Shown here piece by piece: positions 1 to 7,034 of a stretch of DNA of 11,723 bases (positions are counted from its first letter, which is position 1; each line of letters starts with the position of its first letter). Source of the stretch: Candidatus Binatia bacterium (lineage in GTDB: Bacteria; Desulfobacterota_B; Binatia; UBA9968; JAJDTQ01); assembly GCA_022827045.1 (NCBI GenBank), contig JAJDTQ010000189.1, forward strand, positions 1-11,723. Reading direction: 5' to 3'. A model generated the notes under the pieces. It worked only from the letters and a program-made list of their open reading frames with translations, was not told the DNA's origin and searched no databases. Position numbers and translations under genes: made by a program.

Positions 1-1680
1 TGCCAGGAGGCCCTCGCGCAACGGGACGCGCTGCTGGAGCAGCTCGCCTCCCTGCCGCCGGTGCCCTCGGCCCTGGACCAGGTGGTCCAGCACTTCGGCC
101 ACGAGGCCGTGGCGGAAGTGACGGGGCGCGCCCGACGGGTACTCAGGATTACGGACGGAGGAGGCGACCGCCTGGCGCTCCGCGGCCGGCCGGCCTCTGC
201 CAATCTCTCCGAGACGGCCGCGTTCATGGAAAGGAGCAAGCGCATCCTCGTGTTCTCCATGGCCGGCGGCACCGGGCGGAGCTACCACGCCGACCTCTCG
301 TGTCCCAACACCGAGCGCCGGGTCCACTACCTGCTGGAACCGGGCTGGCGCGCGGACCAAGCGATCCAGGGGCTCGGGCGCACCCACCGCACGCACCAGG
401 CCTCGGCGCCGCTCTTCCGGCCGGTCACGACCGATGTGAAGGGCGAGCGGCGGTTCATCGCCACCATCGCGCGGCGGCTGGACAGCCTGGGCGCCATCAC
501 CCGCGGACAGCGCGATTCCCAGACCGCCATGGGAGGAAGCGACGCAACCCTGTTTCGGGAGAGCGACAACCTGGAGAGCCTTTACGCCAAGGCGGCCCTG
601 AGGCGGTTCTACCTGGCGCTCTGGCGCGGAGACATCACCGGCTGGCCGCTGCAACGCTTCGAGGAGGCCACCGGCCTGAAGGTCACCTGGGAGGGTTCGC
701 TCAAGGAGGACCTGCCGCCCATGCCGCGCTTCCTGAACAGGCTCCTGGCCCTGCCGATCGCCGAGCAGAACCAGCTCTTTGCGGAACTGGAGGACCGCAT
801 CGCAGGCGGCATCGAGCAGGCCATGGAGGCCGGGACCTACGAGGTCGGCGTGGAGACCGTGCGGGCCGACTCCCTGGCAGCGGCCGGCCGGGAGACGCTG
901 TACACGCATCCGGGCAGCGGGGCTGCCACGGAGCTGGTCGAGATCGTGCGCCGCGACCGGATGGAGCCGACGACCGCTGACGCGGCGCTGGGAATCGGCA
1001 AGGAGACGAACGACGGTCCCCATCTGGTGGTCAATGCCCGGTCCAACCGGGCCGCGGTCGTGCTTCCGGCGCCGTCGGGTCTGTTCGACGACGGAGGGGT
1101 GCAGGAGCGCGTCCGGCTGCTGCGTCCCGCTGGGCGGGACACCATGGCGAAGGCCGAGCTGGATGCGTCCAACTGGCGGAAAGCTGCCGAAGCCGACTGG
1201 AAGACGCTCTGGGAGGACGAGATCGCCGGCCTGCCTTCGCACAAGGAATCGCGGTTCTGGCTCGCCGCCGGCCTGTTGCTGCCGGTCTGGGACCGTCTGC
1301 CGGCCGAGAACATGAGAGTGCGGCGTCTCAGGACGGACGACGGCGAGGCGTTCATCGGGCGCGTGCTCGATTTCGAGCAGGTCCGCTCCGTACGTTCCGC
1401 CTTCGGCCTCGCCGGCGGTCCCGCCATGACCGGCGCCGAAGCCTTCGAGGCGGTCATGGGACGCGGCGCGGCGCTGGCCCTCGCCAACGGCTGGCGGCTC
1501 GCCAGGCGCCGCATCATGGGCGCCGACCGGGTCGAGATCGAGGGACCCGTCGATTCCGACACCGCGGTCCTCAAGCGAATGGGCTGCACGGTCGAGATCG
1601 TCTCGTGGCGGACGCGCGTCTTCGCCCCGGGCCCCGACCTGCTCGAACGCGTCATCCAACGCTGGCCGCTCGCCGCCTGA
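1..1680 (+). CDS. Strawberry-notch family helicase-like protein, C-terminal part (5' end outside window)
   Basis: The reading frame is open from base 1, so this is the last 559 residues of a larger protein. Family members are usually well over 1,000 residues, with a superfamily 2 helicase core and often a methylase-like N-terminal region; those parts lie upstream of the window. Two late helicase motifs are visible: a motif V-like GGTGRSYHADLS at about residues 89-100, and a motif VI-like GLGRTHRTHQ at about 124-133, preceded by GWRADQAIQ, which is characteristic of the strawberry-notch C-terminal helicase domain. The remaining 400 residues are the family's C-terminal extension. By family it should be a cytoplasmic nucleic-acid-dependent NTPase; its substrate is unknown. 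In mobile elements of Alphaproteobacteria such genes commonly sit beside ssb, Toprim and DUF2493 genes, as here. The gene ends 152 bases before the next start. The family call is confident; the function is not. Confidence 0.85.
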   Translation, partial: CQEALAQRDALLEQLASLPPVPSALDQVVQHFGHEAVAEVTGRARRVLRITDGGGDRLALRGRPASANLSETAAFMERSKRILVFSMAGGTGRSYHADLSCPNTERRVHYLLEPGWRADQAIQGLGRTHRTHQASAPLFRPVTTDVKGERRFIATIARRLDSLGAITRGQRDSQTAMGGSDATLFRESDNLESLYAKAALRRFYLALWRGDITGWPLQRFEEATGLKVTWEGSLKEDLPPMPRFLNRLLALPIAEQNQLFAELEDRIAGGIEQAMEAGTYEVGVETVRADSLAAAGRETLYTHPGSGAATELVEIVRRDRMEPTTADAALGIGKETNDGPHLVVNARSNRAAVVLPAPSGLFDDGGVQERVRLLRPAGRDTMAKAELDASNWRKAAEADWKTLWEDEIAGLPSHKESRFWLAAGLLLPVWDRLPAENMRVRRLRTDDGEAFIGRVLDFEQVRSVRSAFGLAGGPAMTGAEAFEAVMGRGAALALANGWRLARRRIMGADRVEIEGPVDSDTAVLKRMGCTVEIVSWRTRVFAPGPDLLERVIQRWPLAA

Positions 1681-1692
1681 GCCCGTCGCGCA

Positions 1693-1764
1693 TCCGTATC
1701 GCCGTACGGACGGCGGCCACGTCATACACGCCCGCTGACGGCTCGCCGGGGGTCCGTACCGCCG
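1693..1764. repeat. Pair of 12-bp near-identical repeats, 60 bp apart
   Basis: TCCGTATCGCCG at 1693-1704 recurs as TCCGTACCGCCG at 1753-1764 with one mismatch. The first copy also forms a small dyad, TCCGTA-tcgccg-TACGGA (1693-1710). Both copies lie in the gap between the helicase-like gene and the 89-residue gene. A binding site for a regulator is possible, but in such GC-rich sequence the pair could be chance. Confidence 0.25.
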
Positions 1765-1832
1765 GACAGCCGTCGTGCCTGTCACTGGCCGCCCACCGGG
1801 GGCGGGGCGTTTCACTCACTGAGGGAGCATTC

Positions 1833-2102
1833 ATGACTGCACAGACCCTGCCTGACGAACCGAACTACGCGTTCTGCCCAGGCTACGAGCTCGGCGACGA
1901 GCCCCAACAGATCCGCATCGTCTTCGAGGGCATGGACGGCTACGTGCCCACTGCGCTTGTCGCCCTGAACATCGATGCCGCGGAGCGGCTGTGCGACCGC
2001 CTGAACGCCAGGCTCGGGCACTCACGGGACGACTGGACCGCGCTCGCCGCCCGCTCCATGCGCACCGGGGGCACGGAGAACGACGGCGGAGCCCGGCACT
2101 GA
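1833..2102 (+). CDS. Conserved hypothetical protein, 89 aa
   Basis: The ATG at 1833 is chosen because it follows GAGGGAG (1821-1827) by five bases; upstream codons in the same frame overlap the previous gene's end and look non-coding. The product is an acidic soluble protein of 89 residues without signal peptide or membrane segment. Its core, YELGDEPQQIRIVFEGMDGY followed by VPTALVALNIDAAERLCDRLNARLG (residues about 19-62), suggests a compact alpha/beta fold. I recognise the type from recall as a small protein that recurs beside strawberry-notch genes in alphaproteobacterial plasmids and integrative elements, but know no function for it. Position between the helicase-like gene and ssb suggests co-expression with the DNA-metabolism module. 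The tail after residue 75 (TGGTENDGGARH) is probably disordered. Confidence 0.75.
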   Translation: MTAQTLPDEPNYAFCPGYELGDEPQQIRIVFEGMDGYVPTALVALNIDAAERLCDRLNARLGHSRDDWTALAARSMRTGGTENDGGARH

Positions 2103-2469
2103 ACCGGATGCGGCCCGCGCTGCTGCGCACCCAGCCAGCCAACCGCCGCGTTCAGCGCCGCCGCGCGAACCTCCATTCCGGCCGCCATGACCGTGAGGGC
2201 CGGAGGCGGGGCGGCACTGCCGGGTCCCGCAGCCCTCCGAACCCGCATCGGGGCATGGGCATGCGCATGCCGTCGACCCCGGCAGCGTCCTGCCGATCCG
2301 GGCGTGATGCCCCCGGGTGGAGTTCTCCGGGCGCCCGAGGGCAATCCCAGGGGCCGGAGCCTCTCCCCGGAGCCGGAGAACAGCGTTCGCGGGGCGAACG
2401 CCCGGGAGGAGAGGGAGAGGGTCTCCCTCGCACAGGCCGGGCACGGCAAGCAGCAAAGGAGGCACGGCC
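2103..2469. other. Intergenic stretch, 367 bp, no convincing gene
   Basis: Open frames here overlap in several phases, are rich in Arg, Pro and Gly, and lack ribosome-binding sites, so I treat them as GC-rich background. The stretch contains a perfect 14-bp palindrome (2258-2271), a small dyad GTTCGC-ggg-GCGAAC at 2383-2397, and ends with the strong Shine-Dalgarno of the next gene. A promoter for the ssb group could lie here but I see no clear -35/-10 pair. Confidence 0.5.
2258..2271. promoter_or_regulatory. Perfect 14-bp palindrome (possible operator)
   Basis: GGCATGCGCATGCC is its own reverse complement. It lies in the otherwise empty gap about 200 bases before the 63-residue gene and about 500 bases before ssb. 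A dimeric regulator could bind it. No protein in the window is an evident partner, so the regulatory role is inference. Confidence 0.25.
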
Positions 2470-2661
2470 ATGTTCGGTAACAATTTCGACCTTGAGGACA
2501 CCCTGACCGGCAGCGATCTGCTCGCAGAGGTCGGCCTCAACCCCGGCGCCGTCCGGGACGTCATCGACGACGACCGCGACAGGCGCTGTCCAGACCCCCG
2601 GGATGCGGCCGGCGGAGATCCTCTCACCGTCACCGCCGTGCTGAGCGCCGGAACGGAGTGA
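2470..2661 (+). CDS. Small acidic protein of unknown function, 63 aa
   Basis: The ATG at 2470 follows AAAGGAGG (2455-2462) by seven bases, one of the best ribosome-binding sites in the window, which is the main argument that this is a gene. The product begins MFGNNFDLEDTLTGSDLLAE, is rich in Asp and Glu, and has no signal peptide, membrane segment or cysteine pair. The first half could form a helix; the second half (DRRCPDPRDAAGGD and onward) looks disordered. I do not recognise it. It sits 107 bases before ssb in the same direction, so it may share a transcript with ssb. It could be an accessory protein peculiar to this element. A non-coding origin is not excluded, since there is no recognisable family. 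Confidence 0.55.
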   Translation: MFGNNFDLEDTLTGSDLLAEVGLNPGAVRDVIDDDRDRRCPDPRDAAGGDPLTVTAVLSAGTE

Positions 2662-2768
2662 GAGGAGATCCTGAGAGAAGTGAACGCAAGGGGGGCGGGG
2701 AGGGAGGACCCTGGGCCTTCGACGTTCACAGGCCATCGTCATTAACCAGAGAAGGAAGGAGAACTGCC

Positions 2769-3236
2769 ATGAGCTTCGGACTGAACCGCGCAGAACTGAT
2801 CGGACGCCTCGGCGCCGACGTCACCGTCAATCACCTCTCCAGCGGCGGCCGCGTCGCCAACATGAGCATCGCCACCGACGAGTCGTACATCAGCAAGACC
2901 GGCGAGAAGGTGGACAAGACCGAGTGGCACCGGGTGGTTACATTCCAGCCCGGCCTCATCGACATGCTGGAGAAGCACGCCCGCAAGGGCCGGCTGGTCT
3001 ACATCGACGGCAAGCTCCAGACCCGGCGCTGGTCCAGGCCCGGCGAGGACAGCGACCGCTACTCCACCGAGATCCTGCTGGTCCCGGGTGGCCAGGTCAA
3101 GTTCCTGGAGCGCCCCAACGGCAACGGCGTGCAGGCCGCGGCGGACCCGTCGATGGCGGCGGGCGACGCCGCGATGCAGGACGCCGGGACCTCGTCCCAG
3201 CCCGCGGACCAGGACGACAGCGACATCCCGTTTTGA
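2769..3236 (+). CDS. ssb: Single-stranded DNA-binding protein
   Basis: This 155-residue protein has the OB-fold pattern of bacterial SSB across residues 1-115: an N-terminal LNRAELIGRLGAD strand, DKTEWHRVV around 49-57 with the aromatic W53 that stacks on ssDNA bases, and KGRLVYIDGKLQTRRW at 73-88. A low-complexity Ala/Gln/Asp linker (about 118-148) leads to the acidic tip DSDIPF (150-155), which matches the conserved C-terminal peptide by which SSB recruits replication and repair partners. The length is slightly short of the usual 160-180. The start is fixed by AAGGAAGGAG (2752-2761), seven bases upstream. As a second SSB carried by an accessory block, it is likely the mobile element's own copy, protecting ssDNA during transfer or replication. 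A strong terminator follows. The identification is firm; the accessory role is inferred from neighbours. Confidence 0.96.
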   Translation: MSFGLNRAELIGRLGADVTVNHLSSGGRVANMSIATDESYISKTGEKVDKTEWHRVVTFQPGLIDMLEKHARKGRLVYIDGKLQTRRWSRPGEDSDRYSTEILLVPGGQVKFLERPNGNGVQAAADPSMAAGDAAMQDAGTSSQPADQDDSDIPF

Positions 3237-3265
3237 ACCCCATCCGCCTCGTTTCCTCCCATCCT

Positions 3266-3300
3266 GGGGCTGGCGCTTCGCGCGTCAGCCCCATTTTTGT
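3266..3300 (+). terminator. Rho-independent terminator after ssb
   Basis: An 11-bp stem (GGGGCTGGCGC pairing with GCGTCAGCCCC, one G-T wobble) closes a five-base TTCGC loop at 3266-3292 and is followed by ATTTTTGT. It starts 30 bases after the ssb stop, so the Toprim gene downstream probably needs readthrough or its own promoter. Confidence 0.85.
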
Positions 3301-3406
3301 GCTGTCCGTGCCGGGCAACCACTCTCCGGGCGTCGCGTCCTCGCTTCGCTCGGCCCGTTCGCCCTCCGGCCAGCCGGGGTGTCCCGTCTTCTGAAGGAGT
3401 GCCGCC

Positions 3407-4432
3407 ATGTACAACCATCCCTCGCCCGCAGCCGCCGTCGCCGCCGCGCTTGCGGCGCGCGCCGAAGACGTCTGCAGGAGCTACCTTCCCCATGGCCGCC
3501 GCCAGGGCCGATACTGGGTCGCGGGCGACCTGGACGGCGCCCGGGGCCGCTCTCTCTTCGTCCGCCTCCATGGGCCCGGCACTCCGGGCAAGTGGACCGA
3601 CGCCGCCGTGGGCAGCCACGGCGACCTGCTCGACATTATCCGCCACCGCACGGGCGCGCCGACGCTTCGCGCGGCGCTTGCCGAAGCCCGCGCCTTCCTC
3701 GCCCGGCCGGCTTCGCCGGCCGCGGGCGATTCGGGCGCCTATGACGCCACCCGGGCAGCACGCCGCCTGTGGCGGCAGTGCCGGACCATTGATGGCACCC
3801 ACGCGGAAGCCTATCTCCGCGCTCGTGGCCTCGCGCGCTGCCGGTTCCCCGCGCTGCGCTTCCACCCCCAGCTTCGCTACCGCGAAGGCTCCGCGATCCT
3901 CCGCCTCCCCGCCCTGGTCGCTGCCGTCACCGGCGACGACAGCGCCGTCCGGGGCGTTCAACGCACGTGGCTCGATCCTGGAAGACCGGTAAAAGCCAAT
4001 GTTCCTTCAGCCAGAAAGGCCCTCGGCCGCATCTACGGCTTCGCCGTGCGCTTCGGTCAGCCCGCCGACTCCGTCGCCCCGCTTCTTGTCGGCGAGGGCA
4101 TCGAGACCGTGCTGTCCCTGGTCACCGCCGTGCCCGACATCACCGCGGCCGCCGCGCTCTCCGCGGGCAGCCTCGGTTCCTTCTCCGTCCCGTCAAGCTG
4201 CCGCCATCTCGTCATCGCCCGCGACAACGACCCGGAAGGCGAACAGGCCGCCCAACGCCTCGCCCGGCGCTGCGCCCGGGCCGGCGTCGCGGCCACGGTC
4301 ATCGTCCCTGACGGAGGCGACTTCAACGACGATCTGGTCGCCCTCGGCGCCGATGTCCTCACCGCAAGGTTCGGCCCGCTCTTCCGGTTCCCGGGAGTCG
4401 GAGAGAGGGAGCCTGAGTGGGCAAAGCCTTGA
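3407..4432 (+). CDS. Toprim domain protein with degenerate primase N-terminus (DUF7146-type)
   Basis: The start at 3407 follows AAGGAG (3394-3399) by seven bases. The 341-residue product has two parts. Residues about 15-110 resemble the CHC2-like N-terminal region of DnaG-type primases (YWVAGDLDGARGRSLFVRLHG, then GKWTDAAVGSHGDLLDII), but without an obvious four-ligand zinc site. Residues about 225-320 form a Toprim domain: VGEGIETVLSL with catalytic-type E230, ARDNDPEGEQ with D273 and D275, and GDFNDDL at 304-310. These acidic residues normally hold Mg2+ for nucleotidyl transfer. The likely role is primase-like initiation on the element's DNA, or a related Toprim reaction. Such proteins are common on alphaproteobacterial plasmids and integrative elements. 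There is no helicase domain here, so a separate helicase would be needed. The Toprim call is strong; primase activity is inferred. Confidence 0.88.
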   Translation: MYNHPSPAAAVAAALAARAEDVCRSYLPHGRRQGRYWVAGDLDGARGRSLFVRLHGPGTPGKWTDAAVGSHGDLLDIIRHRTGAPTLRAALAEARAFLARPASPAAGDSGAYDATRAARRLWRQCRTIDGTHAEAYLRARGLARCRFPALRFHPQLRYREGSAILRLPALVAAVTGDDSAVRGVQRTWLDPGRPVKANVPSARKALGRIYGFAVRFGQPADSVAPLLVGEGIETVLSLVTAVPDITAAAALSAGSLGSFSVPSSCRHLVIARDNDPEGEQAAQRLARRCARAGVAATVIVPDGGDFNDDLVALGADVLTARFGPLFRFPGVGEREPEWAKP

Positions 4433-4448
4433 TGGAAGGAGAGGAAGA

Positions 4449-4676
4449 ATGGACGAAGTCACCTTCAAGAGGATCACCCCGCACGAGTCCCGCATCTACG
4501 ACGCCGACGGCGACCACGTCGGCGACGTCTACCGCCACGACGACATCCTCGTGCCCGGCCAGGTGTTTTACGTCCTGCACCTGTTTGACGATCCCCGGGG
4601 ACCCCGGCGCGTCCACGACCGCGGCCGCATCCGTGACGTCGCACAATCCCTCCTCGATTCCCACCCGCTGTTCTGA
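4449..4676 (+). CDS. Conserved hypothetical protein, 75 aa
   Basis: The ATG at 4449 follows GGAAGGAGAGG (4434-4444) and lies 16 bases after the Toprim stop, so the two are probably translated from one message. An earlier ATG at 4432 is out of frame and is ignored. The protein begins MDEVTFKRITPHESRIYDAD, continues with GDHVGDVYRHDDILVPGQ and FYVLHLFDDPRGPRRVHDR, and ends LLDSHPLF. The alternating hydrophobic pattern suggests a small beta-rich soluble protein with no signal or membrane segment. From recall, near-identical small proteins with this TPHESRIYD/GDVYR pattern recur beside Toprim genes in alphaproteobacterial accessory regions. I know of no assigned function. The constant pairing makes a partner or accessory role plausible, but that is inference. 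Confidence 0.78.
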   Translation: MDEVTFKRITPHESRIYDADGDHVGDVYRHDDILVPGQVFYVLHLFDDPRGPRRVHDRGRIRDVAQSLLDSHPLF

Positions 4677-4954
4677 GCCCGCAACAGCCGCGCGATGCCC
4701 TTGCCTCCGAGAAGGGAAGTTTGAGCTTCGAAGGGGTCGGTGCTGTTCCGTACAAGTCCTCTCCTACGTGTTGTCCCATCTTGTCACACGTGCTCTCTGC
4801 GCCAACCCCGCTGGGGTCCTCCACTTCGTTCCGGCCGGGACTCCGTCCCGGTGGCTCCGGTGCGCGCGCGTGAAAAGAAGGGACATCACTTCGGAGCGGA
4901 CACGCGCTCCAGTCCCGGGCCTCGGTGGGTCCTTAACGAGACAAGGAGGAAGTC
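4677..4954 (+). promoter_or_regulatory. 278-bp leader before the DUF2493 gene, with small hairpins
   Basis: No gene is evident. Two dyads are visible: CCCC-gct-GGGG (4806-4816) and a perfect CCGGGAC-tcc-GTCCCGG (4835-4851). Neither is followed by a T run, so they are not clear terminators. The stretch probably carries the promoter and leader for the DUF2493 gene, whose Shine-Dalgarno AAGGAGG lies at 4943-4949. Leader function is inferred from position. Confidence 0.35.
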
Positions 4955-5878
4955 ATGAACACCATAGAGAACATCGCGGATCAGGGTCAGTCCGTCATGG
5001 AGGCGTTCTGCGAAAACGCTCAGCTCCTCGGCGCTACCCCAGGAAACGATGAGTTCGATTCCAGGGATGTCTGGGACGAAGACGACGCGCTCGACGCGGT
5101 GCATGCTGCGTTCGAGATCCTCGCGGGCGGCATCGGTCCCGACGGCACTCAGCTCGCCGACGAGCGCGAGAGCCTCCTCTGGGGCTTCGTCAATCTCCTG
5201 GATGCTCAGACACAGCGCCTTGACCGGGCTGCGGATCGCCTCATCCCGGACCTGCGCGACCTCCAGCACGAGCAGGACGGCTCCGAGATCAAGTCCCGAG
5301 AGCTCGAGCTCATCACCGACCGGGTGCAGAACCTCTCAGCTCGCCGCGACGCCTTCGAGCGAATGCGCGATGCGGCAGCCGAGGACTACCTGAACGCGAC
5401 CGGACAGACCTGGCGGCCCCGGAGCGGATCGCACACCAGCCAGACCGGCAAGCTCACCTCCGCGGCCATCGACGCCCGTGACTTCATGCGCGCTCGCAAG
5501 GACCGCAAGACCCAGGCGCACCTGCCCGAAGGTACCCTGGTGGCGGTAACCGGCGGCAAGGACGTCACTGACCCCGCCGCGGTCTTCAACAGGCTCGACA
5601 AGGTCCGCGCGAAGTATGCGGACATGGTGCTGGTGCACGGCGGCGGCCCGGGCGTCGAGCGCGTCGCCGCGAGTTGGGCCGAGAAGCGCGGTGTCCACCA
5701 GGTTGTCTGCAAGCCCGACTGGGACCGCCACGGACGGGCCGCTCCGTTCCGCCGCAACGACGACCTCCTCAACCTCCTGCCCAAGGGCGTCATCGCCTTC
5801 CCCGGCTCCGGCATCACCGACAACCTCGTCGACAAGGCCCGCCAGCTGGGAATACCGGTCGACAAGATCGCTGCCTGA
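4955..5878 (+). CDS. DUF2493 (YspA/cpYpsA-related SLOG) domain protein
   Basis: This 307-residue protein starts at the ATG five bases after AAGGAGG (4943-4949). Residues about 1-190 are helical and charged, with heptad-like Leu spacing around 75-150 that could be a short coiled coil. Residues about 194-304 are a SLOG (Rossmann-like nucleotide-binding) domain: LVAVTGGKDVTD at 195-206, LVHGGGPGVERVAASWA at 226-242 and IAFPGSGITDNLV at 280-292. The GG-P-G and PGSG loops are the signature used to bind nucleotide-type ligands. SLOG proteins are proposed sensors or processors of nucleotide derivatives; some act in antiviral or conflict systems, but DUF2493 members are uncharacterised. This gene closes the accessory block and is followed by a possible terminator. 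The fold call is strong and the function open. Confidence 0.88.
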   Translation: MNTIENIADQGQSVMEAFCENAQLLGATPGNDEFDSRDVWDEDDALDAVHAAFEILAGGIGPDGTQLADERESLLWGFVNLLDAQTQRLDRAADRLIPDLRDLQHEQDGSEIKSRELELITDRVQNLSARRDAFERMRDAAAEDYLNATGQTWRPRSGSHTSQTGKLTSAAIDARDFMRARKDRKTQAHLPEGTLVAVTGGKDVTDPAAVFNRLDKVRAKYADMVLVHGGGPGVERVAASWAEKRGVHQVVCKPDWDRHGRAAPFRRNDDLLNLLPKGVIAFPGSGITDNLVDKARQLGIPVDKIAA

Positions 5879-5888
5879 TCCGCACACC

Positions 5889-5922
5889 AAGGGGTCGCGT
5901 CACTCGTTGGCGCGGCCCCTTT
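5889..5922 (+). terminator. Possible intrinsic terminator after DUF2493 gene
   Basis: AAGGGGTCGCG (5889-5899) pairs with CGCGGCCCCTT (5911-5921) through 11 bp, including one T-G wobble, around an 11-base loop. Only three T residues (5920-5922) follow or overlap the stem, so the tail is weak. It starts 11 bases after the DUF2493 stop, which fits a transcript end. Confidence 0.55.
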
Positions 5923-5939
5923 CCGACAGCGTGCTTCCG

Positions 5940-6286
5940 CCCGCGCGTCGCTTCGCTCCTCCACCCTTCCTCGCTTCATCTCTCCTCGGCATCGTTCCGT
6001 CACCACCATTGCCGCACACGCCCTTCATCTCCACCACGACGCTGACCATGACGACAATCCCCGCGGTGCACTCGCCCTGGGCTCGGGACCCCGCCCCACG
6101 GCCCACGTCGCCGAGTACCCGCTTCGCGCCTACCCTGTGCCACTCGGCGACGTGGGCCTCCCCGCCTTCGGACCGGTCCGTCCTTGCACCCGCGCGTCGC
6201 TCTTGCAGCTCCGCCCGTCACCGGTCCTCACATCGCCATCGCTGCCGGTGACGCCCTTGTTGTCCACCATGCCGCTCACCATGACG
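5940..6286. repeat. Diverged direct repeat pair, about 100-115 bp each
   Basis: The 13-mer CCCGCGCGTCGCT occurs at 5940-5952 and 6189-6201. Further on, 6018-6053 matches 6251-6286 at 30 of 36 positions (ACGCCCTT, TCCACCA, CGCT and ACCATGACG shared). The order is the same in both copies, so 5940-6053 and 6189-6286 are two copies of one unit, shortened in the second. Origin unknown. Confidence 0.6.
6100..6158. repeat. Perfect 17-bp inverted repeat with 25-nt spacer
   Basis: GGCCCACGTCGCCGAGT at 6100-6116 is the exact reverse complement of 6142-6158. The 25-base spacer is 6117-6141. There is no T run on either side, so an ordinary terminator is unlikely. It lies between the two copies of the 5940/6189 repeat. 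A perfect arm of this length next to diverged repeats suggests either recent origin or selection on structure. Confidence 0.7.
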
Positions 6287-6323
6287 GGGCTCCAGCTTGA
6301 CCGCCGTGCCTCGACGCGGGACA

Positions 6324-6720
6324 CGGCTCGCCGCCTTCGGCGACTTCGCTCCGCTCGGTGCCGTCCGCCTCGCTGCGCTCGTCATCGGCATCGACGATCC
6401 TCATCCGCGCCGCCCGGTGCCGGCTTCGCCCGTCACCGGCTTCCGCATCACGTCCTCCTCCGCTGTCCTCGTCATTGCGGAGGACGCCGACAGCGTGCTC
6501 CGTATTTCGGTCGGCACCGCCTTCAGTGCTCCCTGCCGCGTGCTGCCGGCCACGCCCATCGCGACAGCGCCGGTCAACACGTCCGTGATGTCCAGCACGG
6601 TGCCGCTGTCCGGCCACTGCGCCGATTCACTTCGAACCCATCAAGTGTCGGCTCGGCTCGTCCCCTTCGGCGACATCGCACCACTCGCTGCCGTCGGCCT
6701 CGCTGCCCTCGTCCTCGTCA
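6324..6720. repeat. Diverged 67-bp direct repeat pair, 330 bp apart
   Basis: Bases 6324-6390 and 6654-6720 match at 57 of 67 positions by direct comparison, sharing CCTTCGGCGAC, TGCCGTC and GCCTCGCTGC. Further similarity follows each copy, with a GTCACCGGCTTCCGCA-like string at 6434 and GTCACCAGCTTCCGCA at 6718. They could be parts of a larger degenerate repeat unit. Confidence 0.6.
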
Positions 6721-7034
6721 CCAGCTTCCGCACAACCCCTTGCACTTGTGTCCGGCCCAGTGCAGGAGCCTCCGCCAGCTTCCTCCGCACGACCCCCATC
6801 GGTTCCGTCCGCACTCTCCGCCACTCAGTCGCCGTGGCGGCTCCCCGCCGCCGGGTCCTCTGGCGTCCGTTCCCCTTCGCTTGTGCCCCTGGTTTCTTCG
6901 TTCCCCACCGCCTGCGCGGGCTCTGGTTCTCACACCCCACGCAGCAGGCTGCATGGGTGGCGCATGCGCATCAACGCCTGCCCTGATGCCGCCAAGCGCC
7001 GCCCATCGGCGTCCTGTTCTTGTTGGACCGAGTC

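Noticed and set aside
837..1655. 272-codon open frame on the minus strand inside the helicase-like gene
   Set aside because: It is a shadow of the well-supported plus-strand gene, with Ser/Arg/Pro-rich composition and no motif.
3059..3961. 300-codon minus-strand open frame across ssb and the Toprim gene
   Set aside because: It is antisense to two recognised genes and the terminator, is Gly/Ala/Arg-rich and has no family resemblance.
6100..6158. Intrinsic terminator
   Set aside because: The stem is strong, but the spacer is long and there is no T tract on either strand next to it.
5940..6720. CRISPR-like array
   Set aside because: The repeats are few, long, diverged and unevenly spaced, and no cas gene is present.
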